From: Endothia cerciana
Lineage: Eukaryota > Ascomycota > Sordariomycetes > Diaporthales > Cryphonectriaceae
Assembly: GCA_026119935.1 (NCBI GenBank)
Contig: JALRMH010000071.1
Span: 1-64,000 of the forward strand
Direction of reading: 5' to 3'
DNA length: 64,000 nucleotides
Shown: positions 42,483 to 52,895 of the stretch, in pieces
Position numbering within the stretch: position 1 is the stretch's first letter
Layout of the letters: every line of letters begins with the position of its first letter
Position numbers and translations under genes: made by a program
The notes under the pieces: model-generated
Database searches by the model: none
What the model was told of the DNA's origin: nothing
Seen by the model: only the letters and a program-made list of their open reading frames with translations

Positions 42483-43277
42483 TTAACTGATCTGGATGAA
42501 GCCCGGCCCGCCCTCGCCCAGAGGATTACCCTGCGCCATCGGAGGCGGCTGCTGGTGCATCATCGGCGGCATCTGCATGTGACCCGGAGGCATCTGCATG
42601 TGTGGCATGTGTGGCATGTGTGGCATCTGTGGCATCTGTGGCATTTGGTGGTGAGATGGCGCGTAGTCGTCTTCGGTCATGTACGAACTGCCGCTGCTGC
42701 CGCTGAGGACCGAGATGGCATCGTCGTTGGGGTCCATGCCATCCACGATCTCGACCCCGGCAGGATGGCCTCCCATCATCGGTGCCGGGCCCATGCCCAT
42801 GCCGCCGCCGCCGCCGCCGGGACCCATGCCCATGCCCATCCCACCACCGCGTGGACCCATCCAAGGTCCGCCTGCCATGTGGGGCGGCGGCGGGTGTGGC
42901 ATCACTGGCACGCCCGCAGCCGACGGTGCCCGAGTCGAGCGGCCGCTCCGGGAGGACCTCGATGAGCTGTAGTTGCTCTTCTCATCTTCGTAGAACCACA
43001 TAGAGTAGCCGGATGGGTCACGGACGAGCATGTACCTCACCTCGGTCTTGAGGGAGCCATTAGGGCGCTCGATCGTCGTAACCTCCCGTCGTAGGTTGGT
43101 GTGCCTGCGGGGGTCGCCGCATGCAAACCAGATCAAGGGTTTGACGACCTTCTTGCGGGGCACGTTGACGTTGAAGGACTCGACGGACACGCTTGAGTGG
43201 GTAGAGGACGAGTAGGCCGATGACGAGGAGGACGAGGAGGAGGTTGAGGAGGAGCGGCGGGAGTGTGGCCGAGGCAT
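42483..43277 (-). CDS. Low-complexity Ser/Gly/Met-rich fungal protein, unknown function
   Basis: 264 residues from ATG 43277 (an in-frame ATG at 43364 would add 29 poorly conserved-looking residues). After a Ser-rich start (SSSTSSSSSSSS) comes the only ordered part, residues ~36-82: VNVPRKKVVKPLIWFACG, TNLRREVTTIERPNGSLKTEV and MLVRDPSGYSMWFYEDEK. Its aromatic, strand-rich character suggests a small beta domain. The rest is Gly/Met-rich (GMGMGMGPGGGGGG) and has a Met-Pro/His repeat (about residues 212-245: MPQ, then MPH x3, then MQMPPGHMQMPP). No signal peptide, membrane segment or catalytic motif. I do not recognise a named family. The Met/His array could bind metal, but this is inference. 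Confidence 0.65.
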   Translation of the reverse strand: MPRPHSRRSSSTSSSSSSSSAYSSSTHSSVSVESFNVNVPRKKVVKPLIWFACGDPRRHTNLRREVTTIERPNGSLKTEVRYMLVRDPSGYSMWFYEDEKSNYSSSRSSRSGRSTRAPSAAGVPVMPHPPPPHMAGGPWMGPRGGGMGMGMGPGGGGGGMGMGPAPMMGGHPAGVEIVDGMDPNDDAISVLSGSSGSSYMTEDDYAPSHHQMPQMPQMPHMPHMPHMQMPPGHMQMPPMMHQQPPPMAQGNPLGEGGPGFIQIS

Positions 43278-46200
43278 GATGGCTTGGGGGCTTGTGAGGC
43301 GGTAGGTATGCTTGATGATGGGATGAGGCGCTGGCAGGGATTCGTCGCTTCTGTGTACGGACAAGAGGTGACAAGAGGGCCACTAGGCCAGGAAGGCTTC
43401 AAAAGGGCCAGATATAGGATCGACGCCGCCCGAGTGTTGACAACCCAGGGCCGGTGACTCTGTGATGATAAGGTTCCCGCGCAAGAACACCACAAGGTCG
43501 CACGCGCTCAAGCTCGTTGGGAATCGTCGGGACCGAGCTCAGCTTCCGCGGATCTTGTTCCCACGAGGAAGCAGGAAGCGGTGCCAGGAGGGGCAAAGAG
43601 CGAGAGAAGGGCGGCACGAGGCAACGTGGGACAGAAGAGGATGGACAGACGATCCAGGCAAACTTTCAAGGACGGGGCTGCCACCATCATATACTTGTGC
43701 AGATCTGGGGGCACACCCCCTTGGGCCCGCGGGGAGAGCATGGCGGCTACGGCCAGTAAATACCCAGTTCCGCACTTTGTGGATCCGGAGACACACATGC
43801 CATGATCGACGGGCGAAGACTGCCTGGCCCAGGTGCTGCTGACAACCTTGCAGGATGATGCCTAGGGGCCGGGCAACTTTGGCCTGGGTGATGCGTCTCC
43901 TGTGCATTTCTGGCGTGCCAAGGTGGCGCACCACCCTCAGACTCGGACAGGCGTCGTGGTCATGGGCAAGGTACTATGGTACAGCAGATTGATCGCCCGA
44001 TCGGCCTGGTTGCCCGTGTACCGGTGTGTGTGGTACGGCGGGGTATACCTAGAGAGAAGATGTTGGAACCACACAGAGACGAGGGCAGAGCCGCACAAGA
44101 TTTCTGCAGCTCCTCCTCCTCCATGCCGCTCCGCGACCCAGCTGGCTGAGGACACCTACATAGATGGGTAGGCGGGCACTAAGGCCAGGCAATCGCCATT
44201 GATCAATCAGAGGGGCTCGCCAAAAGTTTTGCTGCAGCAGTGCGTACTACTGTCGGGCGAAGCGGCCCAGCTGATCTGGCGAACCAGGGAGCGTCCCGGG
44301 GCTCCATCACGGCCAATGTGTCAATTATCATATGCCTTAATCCGCCCTGCTTCTGAGGGAGCCTCCTGGCCACAATCGAGCAGAAGGTGAGCTCAGAACA
44401 GCCTAAAAGAGGCCCAGCGCGTGATTGCGCCTGAGCCCCGCGGGGGATCTCTCTCTCGCCTCTCTCGCTCCCCAACCCACCCCGGCACACGAGTCGAGTG
44501 GGACACTTGGTGAGTCTCACGGTGCCCGGCAGCGGCCAGGTGCCGCAAGCGCTGGGACCGCTTGAGGTCGCAGCAGGTAGACGGTGCTGTGTGAGGAACG
44601 CCGCAGTGTGATGACCGAAACCAGGGCCATATGCAGTAATACAGGAGGACACCGCCGAGAACGGGTAGCAGCTTTCCTCGCTCCGAAGAAGTAATTTTCC
44701 TCGTAACTGGTGAGTCCCCGAGCGCGGGGCTAGAGTTGACGGCCGTCCTGGGCGGCTGCATTGGTTCAGGATCGACGGAAAGCCACTCGCCAAACCGTTT
44801 CCCCTCTCAGTTGTGCAGACAGCGACAGCGACAGCACCAGGGAATCAAGGGGCCAGGAGGAGGGCCAACCTCGCACGACGACTTCCCATGATCATCGGGT
44901 CAACCGGGTCGCGGATCGGAGCGAAGGCGTTTGGCTAGAACGGGGCAGCTGGCCGGACCTGCGCATGCTCGGGGGTATGCACCTCCTACAGTAGCGCCTG
45001 AGGAGGGGGCCAGAAGAAGGTGGGATAGCCCCGATCTGGCGCTGCTGAAACCGCACGTCCTGTGCATTCACACCCTGGCTGCCGTACGCGCCTCTCGTGT
45101 AAAGTGAGGCTGCCCAGGTGGTCGCATCGGCCACTTACAGCCAGTGAGATTGGGGGGGACCGGGTGGGCTCCTGTTGGCCCGCGAGCACCCGAGCTGGAG
45201 GGGGTCTTGTAAGCCCTGGGTGTACCGTGGTGCTCCGCATGCAGGAAGCAGGTCCAATCGTTGGTTGTACATCCGACGAGCACGGCTCGGGTTGTTAGTG
45301 AAGCACGACGCCTGGTCCTTGCATGGTTGGCCGGAATAGTCAACAAGTTCAAGGCATGGCATGGCAGAGACCGCCGGGCCATTGCATGTCACGGTGAGAA
45401 CGTCTTGCAGCTCTCTTCCCGTAAGAGGACCGCCGGCACTCTGGCAAGCATGTGCAGCGGGCACGACAGTCTCGGGGTATTCTTCTTCTGCCGCTTCTTC
45501 TTCTCCTTGTTTTCTCCTTCTCCCTTTTTCTTTTTCCCCCTTTCCCCCCGTATACGAGAAGGAAAGTCCTTGGTGGGCCGGGGGGGGGGGGGGGAAGAAG
45601 TAGTGCCGCTCCTAGAGATAGATCGATGTTGGCTCGGATTCGATGTCTCGCAACCCGACATCTGAAACGGGCTGTAGGCTGAGCCTCGTGTTCACTTGCC
45701 CACTATTCTTTTCGCTGAGGGGAGATATCCCATCTATCCCGGACGGATGCTCGTATGCATACCGCCTGAGACAGCGTCCCCCTCGGTGAGATGGAAGTTA
45801 CATCATCAAGCGAGATGACGGCTTTCGGCGGGGATATTACTGTACTACAGTACGTACAACCTCAATCAGCCGCGGGTCCACTGTGACTGTGATGAGAAGA
45901 CGCGGTCGCATGCTGGCCGTGGTTGATAGACGCGCGGATATGTCCAGGAGGTCTAGAGAAACAGATAAGGGTGATGGCGCTTCTGACCCACCGAGGTAGG
46001 CGACTGACATCTCGCGAGCGACGAAATGTCATCTGGATTGCCCGATGGATCGAGCAGTCTGGGGAGCAGCCTCCGCTGGCTGGTTGACCATCGATGCTCG
46101 GCAAAATTCCTTGTGAAAAAAAGAAGTGGGAGGGGTGGGGGTTGGCTCGGCCCACGAGGTGAGTCCACGCTGCACAAGGCTAATGCGGCTCTAAGCAGAC

Positions 46201-47010
46201 GTCGAAGAGCCATAAAAATAAAAAAAATAAAAGAAAAGAAAAGAAAAGAAGACACGCATATCAGCTACGGGGGGCACCTGGTCTGCAAGAGGCCTAGGAT
46301 CTATTAGATCGGAAGGCTTTAGAAGAGCAACCAGCACAGGAATCACGGCGACGGAGTGGGCGGCCGAGGGATGCTAGTGCGAGGGTTCAGTGCTGCAGTG
46401 TCTGCAAAGAGGCTGGGCATAATGCACGCACGTGCAAGAAGGCTGTGGAATCGTCTGATCCAACTACTTCTAGTGCAATCATAGTAGATATTTGATGCAG
46501 TGGTGGTATAATTGAGGGTAGCTGTTGGGCGGTGGAGGAGAGTGATCGGCTCGGGGTCTGATTACTGTACGTTAGTGAAATCGACTGCAGGACCCTTTAG
46601 AAACCCAGATCGGGAGTGAAGCCGAGTGGAGCCAACCCTACCTTGTCTATAAATTGGCTGGACTACCTCAGTACGCCCTCTACACGTTATCTATCTACAC
46701 AACCGTCGCCTCAATACTGTGCAGATGGCCTAAAATTTCCACAACCAAACCCTTATAAGTAGGTGTACTTGTAGTGAGTGATACGTGTGGAAAGCTCCAC
46801 CAGCCGCTACAACAGATACGCGCCTATTTAGGCACGATAAAATATGTGAAAGAGCAAAATGTAATTTGACCACCTAGAGTATAATCTCCTGAAAAGAATT
46901 GGGGGGACTGTCCGCAACTTCGTGATAATCCTCGCCGGGTCGACATGCCTAAGAGACTTATTTGGATTTCTCCCTGTTTAGGAAGCGATATTGGTACACA
47001 CTAGGTGTAT
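43278..47010. other. Gene-poor intergenic region
   Basis: 3.7 kb with only short overlapping open frames. Notable content: a long G run at 45580-45594, a pyrimidine-rich tract at 45483-45550, and an A/G-rich tract near 46214-46250. From about 46.3 kb the sequence becomes AT-richer and grades into the degenerate island. No gene supported. Confidence 0.5.
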
Positions 47011-47910
47011 TCAAGTCATCGTTGCCCTTCGTGCCTTCACGACAGCCATGCTCGGTAGCCCCAGGAACGCCTTCCAGAATTCCGGATCGCCCTTGGTGCA
47101 GACGGCATTGTCAAGCGGTTCAATCTGTGTACCCACTAGTCCGCATCTCGCGTGGAACTCCTCAATCCTGGCCGGGTCATGGGTGACTTCCATCGAGGCC
47201 GTGTCATATTTCAGGGGCGGGTTGTCACTGACGGCACAGCGGAATAGCATACCGCCAGGCACACCCACGAAGTCCTTGTATCTCTCCCCGTACTTTCCGC
47301 TCATCGTCTCTGGCGTACGGGGAGAACTGAAGACAGGCAAGCCGACAAAATGCCCACCTGGCTTGAGGTAGGCCACAATCGCACGGAACATGCCGTCCAA
47401 CATTTTGCATGCTTGGGGCGTGTTCGAAAGTCCAGTTCGCCATTACCAAGTCGTAGCCTTGGTCCTTGAACCGCACAGGTAAGCTCCATTTCCTTCGGCT
47501 TGGACACGTCGGCCTCGAGCCACTACACGACCTTACAGCCTCTTCCTAGGGACTCCTCGATCCCCTTGCCTATTTACATCATCTCCGGAGACACTGAAGT
47601 GACATAGAAGAAGCCAGCCGAGATCTATTCGAGCGTACTCTAGAAATATGTGCACAACTCATTAAAATCTGGCCAGGAAAATGGAAGTCCGTGGGACCAA
47701 ACGAAACAACGGTGGTCAAGGCAACACATTTAGTGAATCTGCTCACAGTCGAGAACACCCACAGCAATGGCGCCACGGTCAACAACCTGACGTACCCTGA
47801 CGCCCTGGCCGCCGCCAACGTCAAGCACCGTGAGACCTTTACAACCTCATAGTGCCGGTTCCAGAAGTTCAGACTCGAGTGCACCCTTCGGGAGAGCCTC
47901 GCGCTGTATG
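47011..47910 (-). pseudogene. Decayed SAM-dependent methyltransferase
   Basis: Class I methyltransferase relic read on the minus strand. Around 47910-47790 the frame ..LEPAL*GCKGLTVLDVGGGQGVR shows motif I (binding the SAM adenosyl group), preceded by an in-frame TGA probably from CGA. More stops follow. A middle block reads FKDQGYDLVMANWTFEHA (about 47475-47420), and a later block in another frame reads FRAIVAYLKPGGHFVGLP, ending at 47011 after KFWKAFLGLP. At least three stops and one or two frameshifts interrupt it. The stop types (CGA to TGA, CAG or TGG to TAG) fit RIP. Presumably non-functional; the original substrate is unknown. Confidence 0.6.
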
Positions 47911-50577
47911 TATGAGCCTGCTTTCCTGGCGTGTTGCGACTTGCTATAACACGTTCTAGGTCCTCGTTCCGCCGTGATAGACCACAAATGGTGTCCTGGC
48001 GATCTGCCAGTATGCTTTTGATTTGGTCGGGATTCTCGTGGACACTAAGTGGGCGACATGAAGCGGGAGAAAGGACATAAGGCCACAAAGACACCATCCT
48101 ATATGTGCATTGGTCAATGCTGACGGTACCGGGGCAATATACGTAAGGGAGGAGAATCTATACGGGCAGAGCTAATGCAGCTCGAATACAGAGATGGCGC
48201 TTGCCCCCTGCGAATGCCTCTCTCCCTTGCTTGTGCTACTCTGCTGTTTGAGATCCTGATCATGATGACGTTTGTGGGTGCACACATGACAGCTTGAAGT
48301 TCCACAGTGGCTTCATGATGATTCTCAACATTCCAAGATACGAGGATGGTTATATTGGTATTCATCTAAACCAACTTGGAACTGGATTTATCTAACGCCG
48401 AGTGTATGCGGCCACGGGACTAGAAGGGGAACGGTAGCTCTAGCTGATGAGATTAAACATGTGCAGAAGAACAGGAGCTAGCGCAAAAGGTGACATCCGC
48501 TCTTAAGAATCAACATTGAAATTCCTCAACGATCGCATTCTTTTTCGATGCAATTCCTCACGGAGATTTTCCCAATCAACCCCTCTAGGCTGTGCCTGGC
48601 AGAGTAATCTTGCGTAAAGTAAATCCCAGTAGTCGTAAGATAATTTCCGTGGGACAATGGCCTATGTATGGGTTTTATGAAGCCAGTCGTGCTCCTATTC
48701 CTTTTTCAGGCTACCTGCTGTTGGCAGATCATATGATCCCCCCCCCCCCCGGATTCTCCAGCTGATGTTAGAAGCAGCTCTGAAGTATTCATCATTCTCT
48801 TGCGAGTATCCGTACACTTTGTGGTACTCTGATATAAGTAGACTAGTATTTACAGCCCTTATTAAGTGAGGTCTAAAGAACCCAGGAGACACCATATTGT
48901 CCTCATGTCCCCATGTGGTTGTTGGACATGCCCGACTTCTATCTTCCGCCTGGTATTCATCCAAAGGTGCCAAGCACATACCGCAATTTACAAATAATAG
49001 TTCAAATGAAGTTTCAAGCATCTGAAAGTCATATGAACAATGCTTAAACACTAAAGCTTTCTTCTGAGTCTAGGCAGCTCTCAAAACTTCCAGCTCCTCG
49101 GATCTCTCGAATTACCTGGTCACCTATGGGCCTGACACCTGACGATACTTTCCCAGGATACTTACCAAACCTGTCCATAAAACGGGCAAGAAAACGTAAC
49201 TATTCTTTGGAGTATTTTTAGCTTTTCTTAGTATAATTACAGATAGGTGCATGGACGACGAAACTACAGCTTGAACCCACTGGTTCGCGGCCAGTTTTGG
49301 CTATTATCCTCACCAGGGTATCGAGCCAGAAAGAGTGTTGATAAACCTACGAAGAACACAACTGTGCTTCGTCCCATAAATGCGAAAATCCCATTACGTC
49401 CAGTTCCGTTACGTTCTGAAACTTGAACAGGTGTAGAATGTCCTCGCCGCGCGGTACCCCTCCTTCTCTTTGTAGTCGAGTTAGCGGCGCTCAGCCTGTC
49501 GTCCACAGCGTGCTGTTTACTTGCTCCAGAGTTTCCACGACCGTGAGCCACATCAAGCTGTGTCGCAACCAAGATCAGACGGCTGGCCAGGTATACGCTA
49601 GCTGTGGGCATGAGCTCGCCATCCGGCAGCTTAGCCAGGTTGTGACGCCTAGAAGATGCGCGGTCCTCGACAATTGGACGTTGCGCGAAGCAGACTGCCC
49701 AAATCTTGCCATCACCGAAGAGATACCATTTGACCAGCAGAAGGCATCGGAAAACGAGCATATGAGAGCGGGAAAATATTCCTACGGACTGAGTTCTAGC
49801 TCCTTGCTCATTAAATCTGCGATGACCTAGGAGACTTACCAAGAACCTGATGGACGACCCATAGAACAAATACTCTCAGCATTGTCTTGGAGATCTTTGA
49901 AAGCTAACTGTCGAGACTCTTCTGTTTAGTAATGGTGAGAACAGTCAGCGCAAAGATTGTGCGCAACCCCTCGACAGAGTCCCTTCCTTGGCAGCGGATT
50001 TAACATAATGCAAACCCCTTTGCAACAAATCGTGCTCCATCCCCTGGGGTACCCATTCGGCCAGATTGGGACTACGCTGAGAACAGTTCCAGTGCTCACG
50101 ATTTGAAGTTGAGGCTCAATTGAGACCATAGGTACGGCCTGCTGCCAGTGTTCGAAAACCGGCCCTCTCCTCTATGCGCCCCATAAATCTGAGCTTGTCC
50201 ATCTGTAACCTGCTAAGTCGTAGCTTGGATCTGAGATGTCATTAATATGTTGAATGCCGCACTAGTATTCGAAATGCGCCTTGCTGTTTCTGATACGCTT
50301 TTGTCCAGCCTTATTCAGGACGGTATGGAGGCATTGATGCAGCGTCCTAGTAATATGTGTCTTATGATCTCTTAGAAAAGCGTCAGTCGTCCATTCATGA
50401 TTCATAGGAACCACCCTGGAGGTCGTTAGAAAGAGCCATAGTCTTCATCCCGCCTGTGTATATGCTCTTTGTGTAGATTTCACAACGTATTTGCTTTGGA
50501 TAGAATGAGTCGCTCGTCGCTCGTGGCTGCTGGTCACGTTTGTCAAACCTCCTTGTCAATATGTCCTCTGAGAATCG
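47911..50577. other. Degenerate AT-richer island
   Basis: Sequence of lower GC with scattered short frames on both strands, including 118-residue (48695-49051, -) and 201-residue (49264-49869, -) open frames with no recognisable motif. Taken with the pseudogenes on both sides, this is probably decayed accessory DNA. I see no intact gene. Confidence 0.4.
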
Positions 50578-50940
50578 GTGTATGGCCGAGGAATCCAATA
50601 CTGTGTCTCCAGTAGCGAATCCCCAGTCTTGCTGAGCCGGACCATCACGAGACAACCCGGCACTTATATCATAGCAATTCCCCAGGTTAGATTCACATTT
50701 GTTGTTGTAGGAAGTCTTATTTGTGGTCTTGTCCTAGCCTTCGGGCACGGCTGGTTCAGCTATTTCTATGATATCTGTTGGGATTCGATCACGACCCCTC
50801 AGAGATGGGTCAAGCTTCTCGGGACGGCATTAGCTCATGGCTGCTGTTTGAGCGTGGCAAACCTTGAGAGCGAAGACCACGGTCTGATAGGCGGGGCAAT
50901 CACACACGCAGATGTAAGTATCTGGGACGGGAGGCCATAG
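50578..50940 (+). pseudogene. Possible fragment of a fungal multi-pass membrane protein
   Basis: A 120-residue open fragment with one strong hydrophobic segment, FTFVVVGSLICGLVLAFGHG, followed by ITTPQRWVKLLGTALAHGC. Order and spacing resemble the N-terminal part of a large fungal membrane protein family of unknown function (Gly-rich TM, then 'GH..F' and 'W..R.GTALA'). Sequence both sides is interrupted by stops, so it is likely a relic. Tentative. Confidence 0.3.
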
Positions 50941-51929
50941 ACACAACGCCAATGAACGCCACACACCTCTGGGTGTCGTCTTTTACTGTAGAGGGATGGG
51001 GGGGGATATGGACTACGTATGGACGTGAGGCATCTTCTTTGAGCGTCTCCTGTGCGACTCTCATACAGCCTTGACTTCACAACCTCGAATGACAACTTGT
51101 CAACGACCGTGAAACAAGTGAAGCTTACTGGATATTTGCCTGACTTGCGTAATGTAGCTAGTTCACCTCACTCTGCGTAAGACGGGAGCATTTGATTATG
51201 CCTATGAGCTCAACACGGACACTTTTGGGCAAGCTACCGATCGCATATGCGCTGTTCCCGTGGAACGAGATAGAGATGTGCCAGACACCATCTCGCCGAC
51301 TGTCAAAATTACAAAGGAAATGAGTTTGAGTGGCATATTACAGATGGGTGGCGATGAATCTGGTCCTCTTCCCAAGATGATTGAGAGCCTCGAGTGCAGG
51401 TGAGGTGTGGAAGCCGTCTCATGACTGAAAGGAACTAGACCTCATCAACGTCCGGCCCAAGTGCCTTGGTAGGCAGATTTATTTGTATTATGATCAGTTG
51501 AATTATGAGTGACTTCCAAAAGAGCCAATACGTGACTGAACTGCAGTTGAGCGACACTTGGGCCGTCTGCAGTTTGGCTGGGCTTATGATGGACATGCTA
51601 GTCTGAAGCCCGACTGTCGTCTGTAGTGTCGTGCTGAGCTAGACATGTACGATGCCCAATACGAGACCTATCAGACCTACTACCTGAGACTCAATCCCGC
51701 CGTCTCTAGCACAAGAGCTGGAGGAAACTATTGCATTGCTCAAGCCGACCTAGGGCTTCCACCTAGCCACTCAGACCTTAGGATCTTTGCGTCGAGGATC
51801 CTCGCCGTGAAAGGGGACCCCTAGACCATAGGAAAGAAATGGGTTCAAGCTTTTCAATGTCGACATCGAATTATTAGGACCTTAAGGGCTCGCCGGATGG
51901 TTTCGAAACGTATTAATGGAGCGATAACA
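50941..51929. other. Degenerate region upstream of the transposase relic
   Basis: No continuous frame. Stop-rich sequence at 51100-51420 could belong to the membrane-protein relic; 51880-51930 may already be transposon sequence. Nothing identifiable. Confidence 0.35.
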
Positions 51930-52895
51930 GAATTAATTCGATGTTGGTCCTATCTGCTAGCTTTACCCAACATCCAGACTATTAAACCAGCTAATAGATA
52001 GACAGATAATAATGTAGCACTTGAGTAGCTAAAAAAGATATTCATCTTAGCGAGCCAACCCGACAACCCTCTTAAGACCTGTCTACTAATTCTGGACAGC
52101 TATAAAAGCTATGCGACGACTGAATTTATATAGGAATGCTTCTAGAATAATATTCTATTGCTTTATTTACCTCCTTATACGTCGCATATACTTCAACCTC
52201 TCGACTTAGGAGTCTTCTTGTTATTGAAACGGGCCTACCGGAAAAGGGTTAGTCTTCTAAGCCAGTAGGGCGACTCAACAATTTCTGGAAAACGAATTTT
52301 CCTCGAGAACTATCATCTAGCTCATCTTGATGGACTTTCTCACCAGAATATTCGGTCTGGGTGGAAAGCTTCAGGTCTTTGGCCAGTTTCCCTTATCAAG
52401 CCACTTCTCAGCCCTCTTCTTCTTAAGAACACTCAACAACATACCCAGGATAAATCAAATTCAAGCCTAGGACTATTAACAGCACTCAACTTTATGTCAG
52501 AACACTCTTTAGACCAAACAACTATCTTTTCAACACCCAGAAAGGCTAGGGATCTAAAGGACCAGTTAGATCATTTTAAAGGCCAAGTTAAGCCTTCGTC
52601 AGAACAACGAATTCTCTTCAGAAAAATCACCAAGGGCTTCGACGAGAAAGATATACTATTGGCAAATGCCCTTGAAAGGATTCGAGCTCTTGAGACCCAG
52701 GTGGAGGCTACCAAGCCTAAAAAGAGAAAGAAGATTGAATTAAGTCCAAACTCCAGGTTTGCTGGTATTGAGGATATACAGAGGGCCCAGGAAGAGGCTA
52801 ATGGGGATGCAGATAGTTCTAATGAAGAGAGCGATGTCGAATTGACTAGGGGTGAAGAGGATTGTATTATAGTTGCAGGTGAGGAGGAAGAATAA
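51930..52895 (+). pseudogene. Pogo/Fot1-type (Tc1-mariner) DDE transposase, RIP-mutated
   Basis: One frame, broken only by about five TAG stops, encodes the C-terminal two thirds of a fungal pogo-like transposase. Visible blocks are *TDNNVALE*LKKIF (TGG to TAG at the two Trp positions of the usual GWTDNE..LEWL), LLILDSYKS (second catalytic Asp), LLYLPPYTSHILQPLDLGVF with KRAYRK (the family hallmark), and IRSGWKASGLWP. The last 133 residues from 52494 are uninterrupted and end in a coiled-coil/acidic tail (STPRKARDL..FRKITKGFDEKD..NALERIRALE). All stops are explicable by RIP, so the element is dead. A TA-rich run at 52905-52932 may mark its 3' end. Confidence 0.75.

Noticed and set aside
49264..49869. 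201-residue minus-strand frame
   Set aside because: No motif, in degenerate DNA between pseudogenes; kept only as a note.
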